Origin: Actinoallomurus purpureus
GTDB taxonomy: Bacteria; Actinomycetota; Actinomycetes; Streptosporangiales; Streptosporangiaceae
Assembly (NCBI RefSeq): GCF_024055795.1
Contig: NZ_JAMXMY010000020.1
Span: 1-64,000, forward strand
Direction of reading: 5' to 3'
DNA: 64,000 bases
The notes beneath the pieces were generated by a model that was not told the DNA's origin, did not search any database, and worked only from the letters and a program-made list of their open reading frames with translations. The position numbers and the translations under genes are program-made. Positions 51,167 to 59,246 of the stretch are shown here, in pieces (the stretch's first letter is position 1; the number at the start of each line of letters is the position of its first letter).

Positions 51167-51321
51167 TCGGGGTGGTTTATGGGACTCTTCTCCGTCCGGG
51201 ACGGCTGCCCTCGTTCTGCACTGTCCCGCCACGCGAGAATTTTCCCGCCTGAGGAGAAAGCACAGAACAAAGACCCTCGCCCGCTAGCGACATTCAGGTT
51301 TTATAGCAACCCACAGCGAGG

Positions 51322-51453
51322 ATGGATCAACACGGTCGATACACGACTGACGATGCTTGCTACGGCACCGAATTGAGCAGCCACAGCGGGGGTCAAGGCG
51401 GCGAGTGCGTCGAAGTCGCCGACCTGCGAGACGTGGTGCCACTTCTTCTCTGA
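51322..51453 (+). CDS. Truncated DUF397 protein, copy 3
   Basis: A 43-residue frame with a DUF397-like core (LSSHSGGQGGECVEVADLRD), starting with ATG behind GCGAGG. As in the copies near 29.2-29.7 kb, the second half of the domain is missing; the frame ends VVPLLL. It lies 20 kb from those copies, beside other decayed sequence (50925-51166). No intact XRE partner is adjacent. Probably non-functional. Confidence 0.45.
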   Translation: MDQHGRYTTDDACYGTELSSHSGGQGGECVEVADLRDVVPLLL

Positions 51454-51480
51454 ACCGAGCCCCGCCAAGTCATCCGACAC

Positions 51481-52341
51481 TCAGGAGTCGGTGACGCGGA
51501 CGAGGCCTTCCTGGACGACGGAGACGACGAGTTCGCCTTCCTGGGTGAAGACCTGGCCGCGGGCGAGGCCGCGGGCGCCGGAGGCGTTCGGGGTGTCCTG
51601 GGCGTACAGCAGCCACCGGTCGGCGCGGAACGGCCGGTGGAACCACATGGCATGGTCGAGGCTGGCGCCCATGGTCTTGCGGTCGCCCCAGGCGAGGCCG
51701 TGGTTGAGCAGGACGGTGTCCAGGAGGGTCATGTCCGAGGCGTACGTCATCAGGCAGACGTGCAGCAGCGGGTCGTCGGGCAGCTCGCCGTCCACCCGCA
51801 GCCAGACCAGCGACTCGGGACCGACCAGCTCCGGGTCGCGGGCGGCCTCCCAGGTCAGCGGCGTCACGTGCCGCAGGTCGATCGGCCGCTTGCGCATGAA
51901 CTCGTTGTCCAGCTTGCCGAACAGCCGCTCCATCCGCTCCTGGAACGTCGGCAGGGACTCGGGGTCCGGCACCTCGGGCATCGGCGCCTGGTGCGACGGG
52001 CCGTCCTCGGCGATCTGGAACGACGCCGACAGCGTGAAGATGATCTTGCCGTGCTGGACGGCGGAGACCCGGCGGGTGGTGAACGACCGGCCGTCACGCA
52101 CCCGGTCGACGGTGTAGACGATCGGCACGCTGGGGTCGCCGGGGCGGATGAAGTACGCGTGCAGCGAGTGCACCTGGCGGTCCTCCGGCACCGTACGGCC
52201 GGCGGCGACCAGCGCCTGGCCTGCCACCTGGCCGCCGAAGACCCGTTGCTGGCGCTCCTCGGGACTGCGCCCGCGGAAGATGTTGACCTCGATCTGCTCG
52301 AGGTCCAGCAGATCGAGCAGCTCCTTCAGCGCGGCGTTCAT
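51481..52341 (-). CDS. tesB: Acyl-CoA thioesterase II
   Basis: A 286-residue double-hotdog thioesterase that hydrolyses medium- and long-chain acyl-CoA in the cytoplasm. Motifs: RVFGGQVAGQALVAAGRTV, VHSLHAYFIRPGD, and the catalytic region LDHAMWFHRPFRADRWLLY with Asp/Thr/Gln positions. The ATG at 52341 follows AAGGA. The start of the gene is seven bases after the UvrD2 stop on the same strand, so they may be cotranscribed. Full length. Confidence 0.93.
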   Translation of the reverse strand: MNAALKELLDLLDLEQIEVNIFRGRSPEERQQRVFGGQVAGQALVAAGRTVPEDRQVHSLHAYFIRPGDPSVPIVYTVDRVRDGRSFTTRRVSAVQHGKIIFTLSASFQIAEDGPSHQAPMPEVPDPESLPTFQERMERLFGKLDNEFMRKRPIDLRHVTPLTWEAARDPELVGPESLVWLRVDGELPDDPLLHVCLMTYASDMTLLDTVLLNHGLAWGDRKTMGASLDHAMWFHRPFRADRWLLYAQDTPNASGARGLARGQVFTQEGELVVSVVQEGLVRVTDS

Positions 52342-52348
52342 CGCTTCC

Positions 52349-54430
52349 TTACTCCTCGACTTCCAGTGCCTCGCCTCTGCACAGTGCGAGCACCGCCGAA
52401 CCGTATCGCTCCAGCTTGACGGTCCCGACACCGGGGATCGCGGCCAGCTCCGCCTCGGTCGCGGGGGCGCGCTCGGCGATGGCCTGCAGGGTGGCGTCGG
52501 TGAAGACGACGTAGGCGGGGACCTTCTGCTCCTTGGACGCCGCCACGCGCCACTCCTTCATGCGCGCCAGCAGGCCCTCATCGAAGTCGGACGGGCAGCC
52601 CTCACAGCGGCCCAGCTTGCGCTCGATCGCGGCGGTCAGCGGCCGCCCGCAGACCCGGCACGGCTGCGGGCCCTTGGCCCCCGGCCGGCGCTTCGACCGG
52701 TCGACGCGAGGCGGCCCCGAGCTCTGGGGGGCGAGGCCGTCGAGGAACCGCGACCGGCGTCGGCCCTTGCGGCCGCCCGGGGACCGGGCCAGCGCCCAGG
52801 ACACGGCGAGGTGTTCGCGCGCCCGCGTCACGCCGACGTACAGCAGCCGGCGCTCCTCCTCGATCTGCTCCGGACTCTTCTCGGCGTAGATGATCGGCAG
52901 CGTGCCGTCGACCAGGCCGGCGAGGAACACCGCGTCCCACTCCAGGCCCTTCGCGGTGTGCAGCGTGGCCAGCGTGACCCCCTCCAGCGCGGGGGCGTGC
53001 TGGGCGTTCGCGCGCTCCTCCAACTCGGCGACGAACTCGCGCAGTCCCGCCCCCGGCCGGTCGGCGGCGACGTCCTCGGCGAGCTGAGCCAGGGCGGCGA
53101 GGGACTCCCAGCGTTCCCGGGCCGCGCCGCGCCCCTCCGGCGCCCGGTCGGCGAGCCCGGCGGAGGCCAGGACGTCCCGCACCGCTCGTACGAGGGGCTC
53201 GCCGTCGTCCGCGGAACGGGCGGCGCCGCGCAGGAGCACCACCGCCTGGCGCACCTCCGCGCGCTCGAAGAACCGCTCGGCGCCCTTCACGACGTACGGC
53301 AGGCCCGCGTCGGCGAACGCCTGCTCGTACGGCTCCGACTGGGCGTTGATGCGGAACAGCACCGCGATCTCGCGGGCGGGCACGCCCTCCTCGATGAGCG
53401 CCCGCGCCTTCTTGGCGACGGCCTCCGCCTCCGCGACCTCGTCGTCGTACTCGTGGAAGGTCGGCTCGGGGCCGTCGGGCCGCTGCGCGACCAGTTCGAG
53501 GCGGTGCTTGCGCGCGTCTCCCCTCGCCTGCGCCAGCACGCCGTTGGCGAGGTGGACCACCTGCGGGGTCGACCGGTAGTCGCGGACCAGCTTGACGACC
53601 TTCGCCTCGGGGTGCTCGACCGTGAACCGCATGAGGTACGCGGGGCTGGCGCCGGTGAAGGAGTAGATGGTCTGGTTCGGGTCGCCGACGACGCAGATCT
53701 CGTCGCGCTCGCCCAGCCAGACGTCCAGCAGGAGCTTCTGCAGCGGGTTGACGTCCTGGAACTCGTCGACGACGAAGTAGCGGTACTGGTCGCGTACCTG
53801 GTTCGCGACCTCCTGATGCTCGGTCAGCATCGCGGCGGTCAGCTCCAGCATGCCCTCGAAGTCGAGGAGGTTGCGCTCGCGGCGGAGCGCCTCGTACGCC
53901 TCGTAGAGCCGGGCGAGGTCGGACGCCTCGGCCGGTGGAGTGCGCCCGGCCTTGGCCGCCGAGGCCGGATAGTCCTCCGGGCGGGTCTGGGTGACCTTGG
54001 CCCACTCGATCTCGGCCGCGGCGTCGCGCAGCTCCGTACGGCCGAGGGACAGGCGCAAGGTCCGCGCCGCCTCCGCGACCAGACCGAACTTCGACTCGAT
54101 GAGCGTGGGCGGCGCCCCGCCGATCACCTTCGGCCAGAAGTAGGAGAGCTGCTTGAGCGCCGCCGAGTGGAACGTGCGGGCCTGCACGCCGGGAGCCCCG
54201 AGCTGCCGCAGCCGCCCGCGCAGCTCACCGGCGGCGCGCGCGGTGAACGTCACGGCCAGCACCCGCTGCGGGGCCATGACACCGGTGAGCACGGCGTACG
54301 CGATCCGGTGGGTGATGGCGCGGGTCTTGCCGGTGCCCGCGCCGGCCAGCACGCACACCGGCCCCCGGGTCGCCTCGGCGACCGCACGCTGGTCCGGGTC
54401 GAGCCCGGCGAGGATCTGCTCGGCATCCAT
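52349..54430 (-). CDS. uvrD2: ATP-dependent DNA helicase UvrD2
   Basis: A 693-residue superfamily 1 helicase. Walker A GAGTGKT (30-36), motif II VVDEFQD, motif III GDPNQTIYSFTGA, motif IV region RDYRSTPQ, motif VI YVGVTRARE. A tetracysteine motif (CRVCGRPL, CEGC) and a C-terminal HRDC domain (about 620-693) are hallmarks of the mycobacterial UvrD2 type, which unwinds 3'-tailed DNA and is essential in mycobacteria. The ATG at 54430 has AAAGGAGG upstream. Divergent from mycoredoxin at 54569, as in many actinobacteria. Confidence 0.93.
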   Translation of the reverse strand: MDAEQILAGLDPDQRAVAEATRGPVCVLAGAGTGKTRAITHRIAYAVLTGVMAPQRVLAVTFTARAAGELRGRLRQLGAPGVQARTFHSAALKQLSYFWPKVIGGAPPTLIESKFGLVAEAARTLRLSLGRTELRDAAAEIEWAKVTQTRPEDYPASAAKAGRTPPAEASDLARLYEAYEALRRERNLLDFEGMLELTAAMLTEHQEVANQVRDQYRYFVVDEFQDVNPLQKLLLDVWLGERDEICVVGDPNQTIYSFTGASPAYLMRFTVEHPEAKVVKLVRDYRSTPQVVHLANGVLAQARGDARKHRLELVAQRPDGPEPTFHEYDDEVAEAEAVAKKARALIEEGVPAREIAVLFRINAQSEPYEQAFADAGLPYVVKGAERFFERAEVRQAVVLLRGAARSADDGEPLVRAVRDVLASAGLADRAPEGRGAARERWESLAALAQLAEDVAADRPGAGLREFVAELEERANAQHAPALEGVTLATLHTAKGLEWDAVFLAGLVDGTLPIIYAEKSPEQIEEERRLLYVGVTRAREHLAVSWALARSPGGRKGRRRSRFLDGLAPQSSGPPRVDRSKRRPGAKGPQPCRVCGRPLTAAIERKLGRCEGCPSDFDEGLLARMKEWRVAASKEQKVPAYVVFTDATLQAIAERAPATEAELAAIPGVGTVKLERYGSAVLALCRGEALEVEE

Positions 54431-54568
54431 CGCCCCTCCTTTCACTCTTTTCCATCCTCCCAGGCCCGGTGGCCGGCCGTGGCCGCCCCGGGCGCGCCCG
54501 GGAATGTGGTTCGGTGATCGCGTGTTGGCACTTGCTGACCGCCGTGTCCCCCACGACGAAGGAGAGCC

Positions 54569-54835
54569 ATGACCGCGCCCGTGACGGGTGAGCTGACGAT
54601 GTACACCACCAGTTGGTGTGGCTTCTGCCGTCGGCTCAAGACCCAGCTGGCCCGCGACGGCATCCACATGCTCGAGGTGGACATCGAGAGGGACCCGGCG
54701 GCCGCCGAGTTCGTCATGAGAGTCAACGGCGGCAACCAGACCGTACCTACCGTCGTGTTCCCCGACGGCACGGCCGTGACCAACCCCTCCGCCAAAGAGG
54801 TCAAGGCCCGCCTCGCCGCCATCGCCGCCCTCTGA
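54569..54835 (+). CDS. mrx1: Mycoredoxin 1
   Basis: An 88-residue glutaredoxin-fold oxidoreductase. The active site reads WCGFC (Cys17, Cys20), and the TVPT cis-Pro loop is in NQTVPTVVF. Mycoredoxin reduces mycothiol mixed disulfides in actinobacteria. RBS GAAGGAG. The uvrD2/mrx1 divergent pair is typical. Nothing unusual. Confidence 0.9.
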   Translation: MTAPVTGELTMYTTSWCGFCRRLKTQLARDGIHMLEVDIERDPAAAEFVMRVNGGNQTVPTVVFPDGTAVTNPSAKEVKARLAAIAAL

Positions 54836-55003
54836 GCCGCCTCGGTCCCCGACGCGAGGGACCTCCCCGGCAGGCGAGCATTCACGCGTCGGCCCGCACG
54901 GGTGGCGGCCCGACGCCTCGTTATCATCCAGACGATTCGTACCTGTGACGACGAAGACTCTGGACGATCAGGCGATGTACGCCGCCCTCGGACGCGTCAC
55001 CGG

Positions 55004-56005
55004 TCACCGGGTCGTGGACAGGCCGGTGATGACTACCTTTCCGACGGGACGGTCCTCGACGAGGTGGCGGAGCGCCTCCGCGACCGCCTCCAGCGGGTAG
55101 ATCGAGTCGATGACCGGGCTGATCCGCGCGGTCGCCAGCAGCTCGACGATCTCGGCCCACGCGGCTCGCATCCGGGCGGACGGCACGGCGTGCAGCGAGA
55201 AGCCGTGCAGGGTGGCGCGGCGTCCGATGACCTCGCCGAGCGGCAGCCGGGTGCTGCGGCCGCCCGGGCACCCGACGAGGATCAGGTGCCCGCCCGGGGC
55301 CATGGCGGTCGCGATCTGCGCGGTCACCGCTCCGCCGACGCCGTCGACGGCAAGGTCGATTCCGGCGGCGAACCCGTCGCCGAGCCCGTCCCGCAGCCGG
55401 TCCTGCTCCAGGTCGACGACCTGGACGCCCCATGCCCACGGCGCCGCGCGAATGGCCGCCGCCTTGGCCGTGGTCCCCACGCCGCCCGCGACGGCGGCCG
55501 CCCCGAGGGCCCGCGCCAGCTGGACGGTCGCGTTGCCGACGCTGCCGCCGATGCCCGGTGCGAAGACGCACGTCCCGGGCTCGAAGACGCCCGTACGCAG
55601 GGCGAGGAGGGCCGTGAGGTACGCGATCGGAACCGCCGCCGCCACCTCGTCGGACACGTTGACCGGGATCACGGCGAGGTTCCGGACCGGCACCACGGCG
55701 AACTCGGCCATCGTCCCGTCGGCGGTGACGCCGCCGGCTCCGGCGAAGAACATCACACGCGTCCCGGCCGGCCAGCGCCCCCCGGGGTCGGCGACGACGA
55801 GACCGGCGCCCTCACTGCCCAGCGTGAGCGGCAGCAGGCCCATCGTGGAGGGGCCTCCCGCCGCCACGGAGTGGTCCAGCCGTGTCACGCCCGCCGCGGT
55901 GATCTGCACGAGAACCTCGCCCGGTCCGGGGGCCGGTATCTCGACCTGCTCGATCCGCACATCCGTCGTGTGCGCGGTGATCGGATAAGCGCGTGCCGCC
56001 TTCAC
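55004..56005 (-). CDS. Zinc-independent MDR-type quinone oxidoreductase
   Basis: A 333-residue medium-chain dehydrogenase/reductase. The N-terminal catalytic part has LPLTLGSEGAGLVVADP, and the Rossmann part GIGGSVGNATVQLARALGA. Zinc ligands typical of alcohol dehydrogenases are not present, so it is probably a quinone/enone reductase. The GTG start lies at the very left end of the TnpB element: its first bases GTGAA form the complement of TTCAC, the likely insertion motif. The ribosome site (GGAG, seven bases before GTG) is therefore supplied by the mobile element. Confidence 0.82.
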   Translation of the reverse strand: MKAARAYPITAHTTDVRIEQVEIPAPGPGEVLVQITAAGVTRLDHSVAAGGPSTMGLLPLTLGSEGAGLVVADPGGRWPAGTRVMFFAGAGGVTADGTMAEFAVVPVRNLAVIPVNVSDEVAAAVPIAYLTALLALRTGVFEPGTCVFAPGIGGSVGNATVQLARALGAAAVAGGVGTTAKAAAIRAAPWAWGVQVVDLEQDRLRDGLGDGFAAGIDLAVDGVGGAVTAQIATAMAPGGHLILVGCPGGRSTRLPLGEVIGRRATLHGFSLHAVPSARMRAAWAEIVELLATARISPVIDSIYPLEAVAEALRHLVEDRPVGKVVITGLSTTR

Positions 56006-56145
56006 CTAGTTCTCCGACGGATGCCCCGGCCTTCAGGCCTTCCGCCGGGAGCGGTCCCGCGTAGCCGGGGCGGTCCAAGAACAGAGTCCACCGGAATCCG
56101 ACGAACCACTTTACGCGAACGTACGTCATCTGTAAGGTCGCGGGC

Positions 56146-57354
56146 ATGCGGACAGCGTACAAGTGCCGGGCTTACCCGGACCCCGAACAGGCGGCGGTGT
56201 TCAGCCGCACGTTCGGGTGTGTGCGTCTGGTGTGGAACAAGACCCTCACCGAACGCCACGCGGCGTATCACCAGCGGGGCCAGAAGACCTCCTACAAGCA
56301 GACCGACGCCGCTTTGACCGCGTGGAAGAAGACCGAGGATCTGGCGTTTCTGTCGGAGGTGTCGTCGGTTCCGTTGCAGCAGACGCTGCGGCATCAGCAC
56401 GCGGCGTTCGCGAACTTCTTCGCCGGTCGCGCGAAGTACCCGCGTTTTAAGAATCGCAATTCGCGTCAGTCCGCGCATTACACCCGCTCGGCGTTCCGCA
56501 TGAACAACGGCGAGCTGTACATGGCGAAGACCACCGCGCCGCTGAGGTTCGTGTGGTCTTTTGAGGACGTCGAGGTGTCCACGCTCAACCCCACCATGGT
56601 CGTCATCTCGCGCGAGGCGGACGGCCGCTGGTACGTGACGTTCGCCGTCGACACCGACGCCCCCGAGCCCATGGACGAGGCCGGGCACGCCATCGGCGTC
56701 GACCTGGGCATCAAGGATTTCGCGGTGACCTCGGACGGGGAGCGCATCGCCAACCGCCGGCATCTGGAGCGCAAGGCCCGCAACCTGGCCCGCTATCAGC
56801 GGCGCATGGCCCGCTGCCAGCGTGGGAGCATGAACCGGCGTAAGGCCAAGGCCAAGGTCGCCCGCGCTCACCGCAAGGTCCGCAACGCCCGGAACGACTT
56901 CCTGCACCGCACCAGCACCGACCTCGTCCGCAGAGCCGACACCATCGTCATCGAAGACCTCGCGGTCACCAACATGGTCAAGAACCGCAGGCTGGCCCGT
57001 GTGATCAGCGATGCGGGATGGGGGGAGTTCCGCAGGCAGCTGGAGTACAAGGCCGAACGCGCCGGGCGCACCCTTGTGGTCATCGACCGCTGGTACCCGT
57101 CCTCCAAGACCTGCTCGGCTTGCGGGCACCTGCTCGCCAAGCTGAGCCTTTCCACCCGGCACTGGACGTGCCCCACCTGCCGCACCCGGCACGACCGGGA
57201 CATCAACGCGGCCAAGAACATCCTTGCGGCTGGTCGAGCCGTAGCCGGGGACAACCCCGGCGATGTCTGTGGAGCTGGTGTAAGACGGCAAGGGTCCTCC
57301 CTTCCGCAGCCGGCGCTGAAACAGAAACCCCGCGCCGCGAGGCGCCCGGCGTAA
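56146..57354 (+). CDS. tnpB: TnpB, RNA-guided transposon-encoded nuclease
   Basis: A 402-residue TnpB. The RuvC catalytic residues are intact: Asp186 (GVDLGIKDFA), Glu270 (VIEDLAV) and Asp352 (RDINAAKNI). A zinc finger is formed by Cys323, 326, 342 and 345. The N-terminal helical/WED-REC region (YKCRAYPDPEQAAVFSRTFG, RLVWNKTL) is complete. TnpB uses an RNA from the element's right end to cut DNA next to a short target motif. The C-terminus overlaps the start of that RNA. No TnpA is nearby, so the element can move only with help. Confidence 0.92.
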   Translation: MRTAYKCRAYPDPEQAAVFSRTFGCVRLVWNKTLTERHAAYHQRGQKTSYKQTDAALTAWKKTEDLAFLSEVSSVPLQQTLRHQHAAFANFFAGRAKYPRFKNRNSRQSAHYTRSAFRMNNGELYMAKTTAPLRFVWSFEDVEVSTLNPTMVVISREADGRWYVTFAVDTDAPEPMDEAGHAIGVDLGIKDFAVTSDGERIANRRHLERKARNLARYQRRMARCQRGSMNRRKAKAKVARAHRKVRNARNDFLHRTSTDLVRRADTIVIEDLAVTNMVKNRRLARVISDAGWGEFRRQLEYKAERAGRTLVVIDRWYPSSKTCSACGHLLAKLSLSTRHWTCPTCRTRHDRDINAAKNILAAGRAVAGDNPGDVCGAGVRRQGSSLPQPALKQKPRAARRPA

Positions 57355-57413
57355 ACCGGATCGGCCGCAAGGCCGATGGGAATCCCCCTCCCCCAGGAGG
57401 GGGAGGAAGTCAA
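57250..57413 (+). ncRNA. Predicted omega RNA (reRNA) of the TnpB element
   Basis: In studied TnpB elements the guide RNA covers the end of tnpB and the right end of the element, and its guide is read from the flanking DNA. Here the last 100 bases of tnpB and 60 bases beyond it hold two stems, one with a GCAA tetraloop, and end in AAGTCAA. The guide would begin at 57414 (GTGAGTGG...). The boundaries are a prediction by analogy; the transcript was not observed. Confidence 0.45.
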
Positions 57414-57451
57414 GTGAGTGGTCCCCCCGAAATCCCATTCCTCATACCCGT

Positions 57452-57488
57452 GCGGGGAGGACGGCACGCCCGGTGCCGTCCTCCCCGC
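57452..57488. terminator. Strong hairpin downstream of the GH16 gene
   Basis: GCGGGGAGGACGGCAC and its exact complement, 16-base arms with a 5-base loop. It lies between the TnpB element and the stop of the GH16 gene (minus strand) and would end that transcript. Confidence 0.8.
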
Positions 57489-57548
57489 GTGAAGAGAGGC
57501 GGATCTCAGCTCGAGAGCCTCAGCTCAGGAGCATCGCTCCTGGCCGCC

Positions 57549-57931
57549 TCAGCTCGGGAGGGTCCACTTCTGGTTGGCGCTGCCGGCGCAGTCCCAGATC
57601 TGCAGCCGCGTGCCGTTGGCCGAGCTCGGGCCGGTGGCGTCCAGGCAGCGCCCGGAGTTGGGGTTGACGAGCGATCCGTTCGAACCCGCCTGCCACTTCT
57701 GCGCGCTCGTGCCGTTGCAGTCGTACAACTGCACCTGAGTGCCGTTGGCCGTACCGGCCGCGGTCACGTCCATGCACTTACCGAGCGCCTGCAACGTCTG
57801 GTCCGACCCCACCGTCCACTGCTGCGCCGAGCTCCCGTTGCAGTCGTACAACTGCACCGCCGTGCCGTTCGCGCTGCTCGCACCCGCAACGTCCACGCAC
57901 TTGCCGCCGTACCCGGTGATCTGGCCGGTGG
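57549..57931 (-). repeat. CBM13-coding block, copy A (near-identical to copy B)
   Basis: The 383 bases encoding the CBM13 of the GH16 enzyme align without gaps with 58864-59246; by eye about 16 positions differ (roughly 96 percent identity). The catalytic domains before them are unrelated. The two blocks are direct repeats 1.3 kb apart, so recombination could delete the GH18 catalytic region or fuse enzymes. Confidence 0.85.
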
Positions 57932-58820
57932 TCCCGCCGCCGGTGGAGCTCGTCGTGACGTGCACGTAGTCGACGACCAGTTGCTGCGGGAAGGTGGTGC
58001 TGCCGTCGGGGTCGCCCGGCCAGTAGCCGCCCACGGCGAGGTTGACGATGATGTAGAAGGGGTGGTCGAACACCCAGCGGTTGCCGTTGAGGTCGGCCGG
58101 AGTGCGGGTCTCGTAGACGTTGCCGTCGACGGACCACTTGATCGAGTTCGGCGCCCAGTCCACCGCGAAGGTGTGGAAGGCGTCGTAGAAGTGCGCGCCG
58201 CCCGGCAGGGTGTACCCCGCGCCGATGCCGTTCGAGCCGGAGTAGCCCGGCCCGTGGATCGTGCCGTGCACGGCGCTCGGCTCGAACCCGACGTTCTCCA
58301 TGATGTCGATCTCGCCGCTGGTCGGCCAGCCGACGCTGCCGATGTCGTTGCCGAGCATCCAGAAGGCCGGCCACATGCCCTGGCCCTTCGGGATCTTCAT
58401 CCGAGTCTCGAAGTGGCCGTACGCCTGGGTGAAGGTGGACGCGGTCGACAGCCGGGCGGAGGTGTACTGGCAGGTTCCGTACCAGCAGTTGTAGCCGCCC
58501 GGATTGTCCTTGCGGGCTGTGATGACCAGGTTGCCCTGGCCGTCGAGAGCGGCGTTGTGCGTGCCGCTGGTGTAGTACTCCCGCTCGTGGTTGTTGACGT
58601 TGTCGCCGGTCTCCGGGCGCCATTTGCTCGAGTCGACGGCCGATCCGGCGGCGCCGTTGAAGTCGTCCGTGAAGGTGGCGGTGGCGGCGGCCGCCGCGGC
58701 CGGGACGATCGTGGAGTGACTGCCGCCCGCGGCCACGGCGGCGGTACCGCCCAGCCCGGTGACCAGCAGGGCTGCCAGCAGCAGCCGGCCCGGCCTGAGT
58801 CGGCGGGATGACGAGGACAT
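57549..58820 (-). CDS. Secreted GH16 endoglucanase with CBM13 domain
   Basis: A 423-residue exported enzyme. A signal peptide covers about residues 1-31. The GH16 domain (about 48-285) has the catalytic ExDxxE motif as Glu170, Asp172, Glu175 (GEIDIMENVG), typical of laminarinase/beta-1,3-glucanase-like enzymes. The C-terminal 120 residues form a ricin-type beta-trefoil (CBM13) of three repeats with GKCVDVAG, GKCMDVTA and GRCLDATG and QxW motifs. Likely substrate is fungal or algal beta-1,3-glucan. It follows the GH18 gene after 43 bases and probably shares its transcript. Confidence 0.9.
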   Translation of the reverse strand: MSSSSRRLRPGRLLLAALLVTGLGGTAAVAAGGSHSTIVPAAAAAATATFTDDFNGAAGSAVDSSKWRPETGDNVNNHEREYYTSGTHNAALDGQGNLVITARKDNPGGYNCWYGTCQYTSARLSTASTFTQAYGHFETRMKIPKGQGMWPAFWMLGNDIGSVGWPTSGEIDIMENVGFEPSAVHGTIHGPGYSGSNGIGAGYTLPGGAHFYDAFHTFAVDWAPNSIKWSVDGNVYETRTPADLNGNRWVFDHPFYIIVNLAVGGYWPGDPDGSTTFPQQLVVDYVHVTTSSTGGGTTGQITGYGGKCVDVAGASSANGTAVQLYDCNGSSAQQWTVGSDQTLQALGKCMDVTAAGTANGTQVQLYDCNGTSAQKWQAGSNGSLVNPNSGRCLDATGPSSANGTRLQIWDCAGSANQKWTLPS

Positions 58821-58863
58821 CGCTTTCCCTTTCGTGGTGGAAGAGGTGGAATGGAGCGCCGGG

Positions 58864-59246
58864 TCAGCTCGGGAGGGTCCACTTCTGGTTGGCGCTGCCG
58901 GCGCAGTCCCAGATCTGCAGCCGCGTGCCGTTGGCCGAGCTCGGGCCGGTGGCGTCCAGGCAGCGCCCGGAGTTGGGGTTGACGAGCGATCCGTTCGAAC
59001 CCGCCTGCCACTTCTGCGCGGCCGTGCCGTTGCAGTCGTACAACTGCGCCTGCGTGCCGTTGGCCGTACCGGCCGCGGTCACGTCCAAGCACTTACCGAG
59101 CGCCTGCAGCGTCTGGTCCGACCCCACCGTCCACTGCTGCGCCGCCGTGCCGTTGCAGTCGTACAGCTGGACGGCGGTACCGTTCGCGCTGCTCGCACCC
59201 GCAACGTCCACGCACTTGCCGCCGTAACCGGTGATCTGGCCGGTGG
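58864..59246 (-). repeat. CBM13-coding block, copy B
   Basis: Partner of copy A at 57549-57931. Differences cluster at six places rather than being spread, which suggests gene conversion. A third CBM13-coding block at 60402-60785 is recognisably related but much more divergent. Confidence 0.85.

Larger units (their letters stand above)
56006..57413 (+). mobile_element. IS200/IS605-type TnpB element without TnpA
   Basis: A 1.4-kb element carrying only tnpB. The left end follows TTCAC (56001-56005) and has a small hairpin (GGCC-ttca-GGCC near 56028-56039). The right end has two hairpins: ATCGGCC-GCAA-GGCCGAT (57360-57377) and CCTCCCCC-AGGA-GGGGGAGG (57387-57406), followed by TCAA (57410-57413), the right-end cleavage sequence in related elements. 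No inverted repeats or target duplication, as expected. Exact ends are inferred. Confidence 0.6.

Noticed and set aside
57549-59246. CBM13 direct repeats as an insertion-sequence duplication
   Set aside because: The repeats are entirely inside coding sequence for a known lectin domain, in frame, without IS features.
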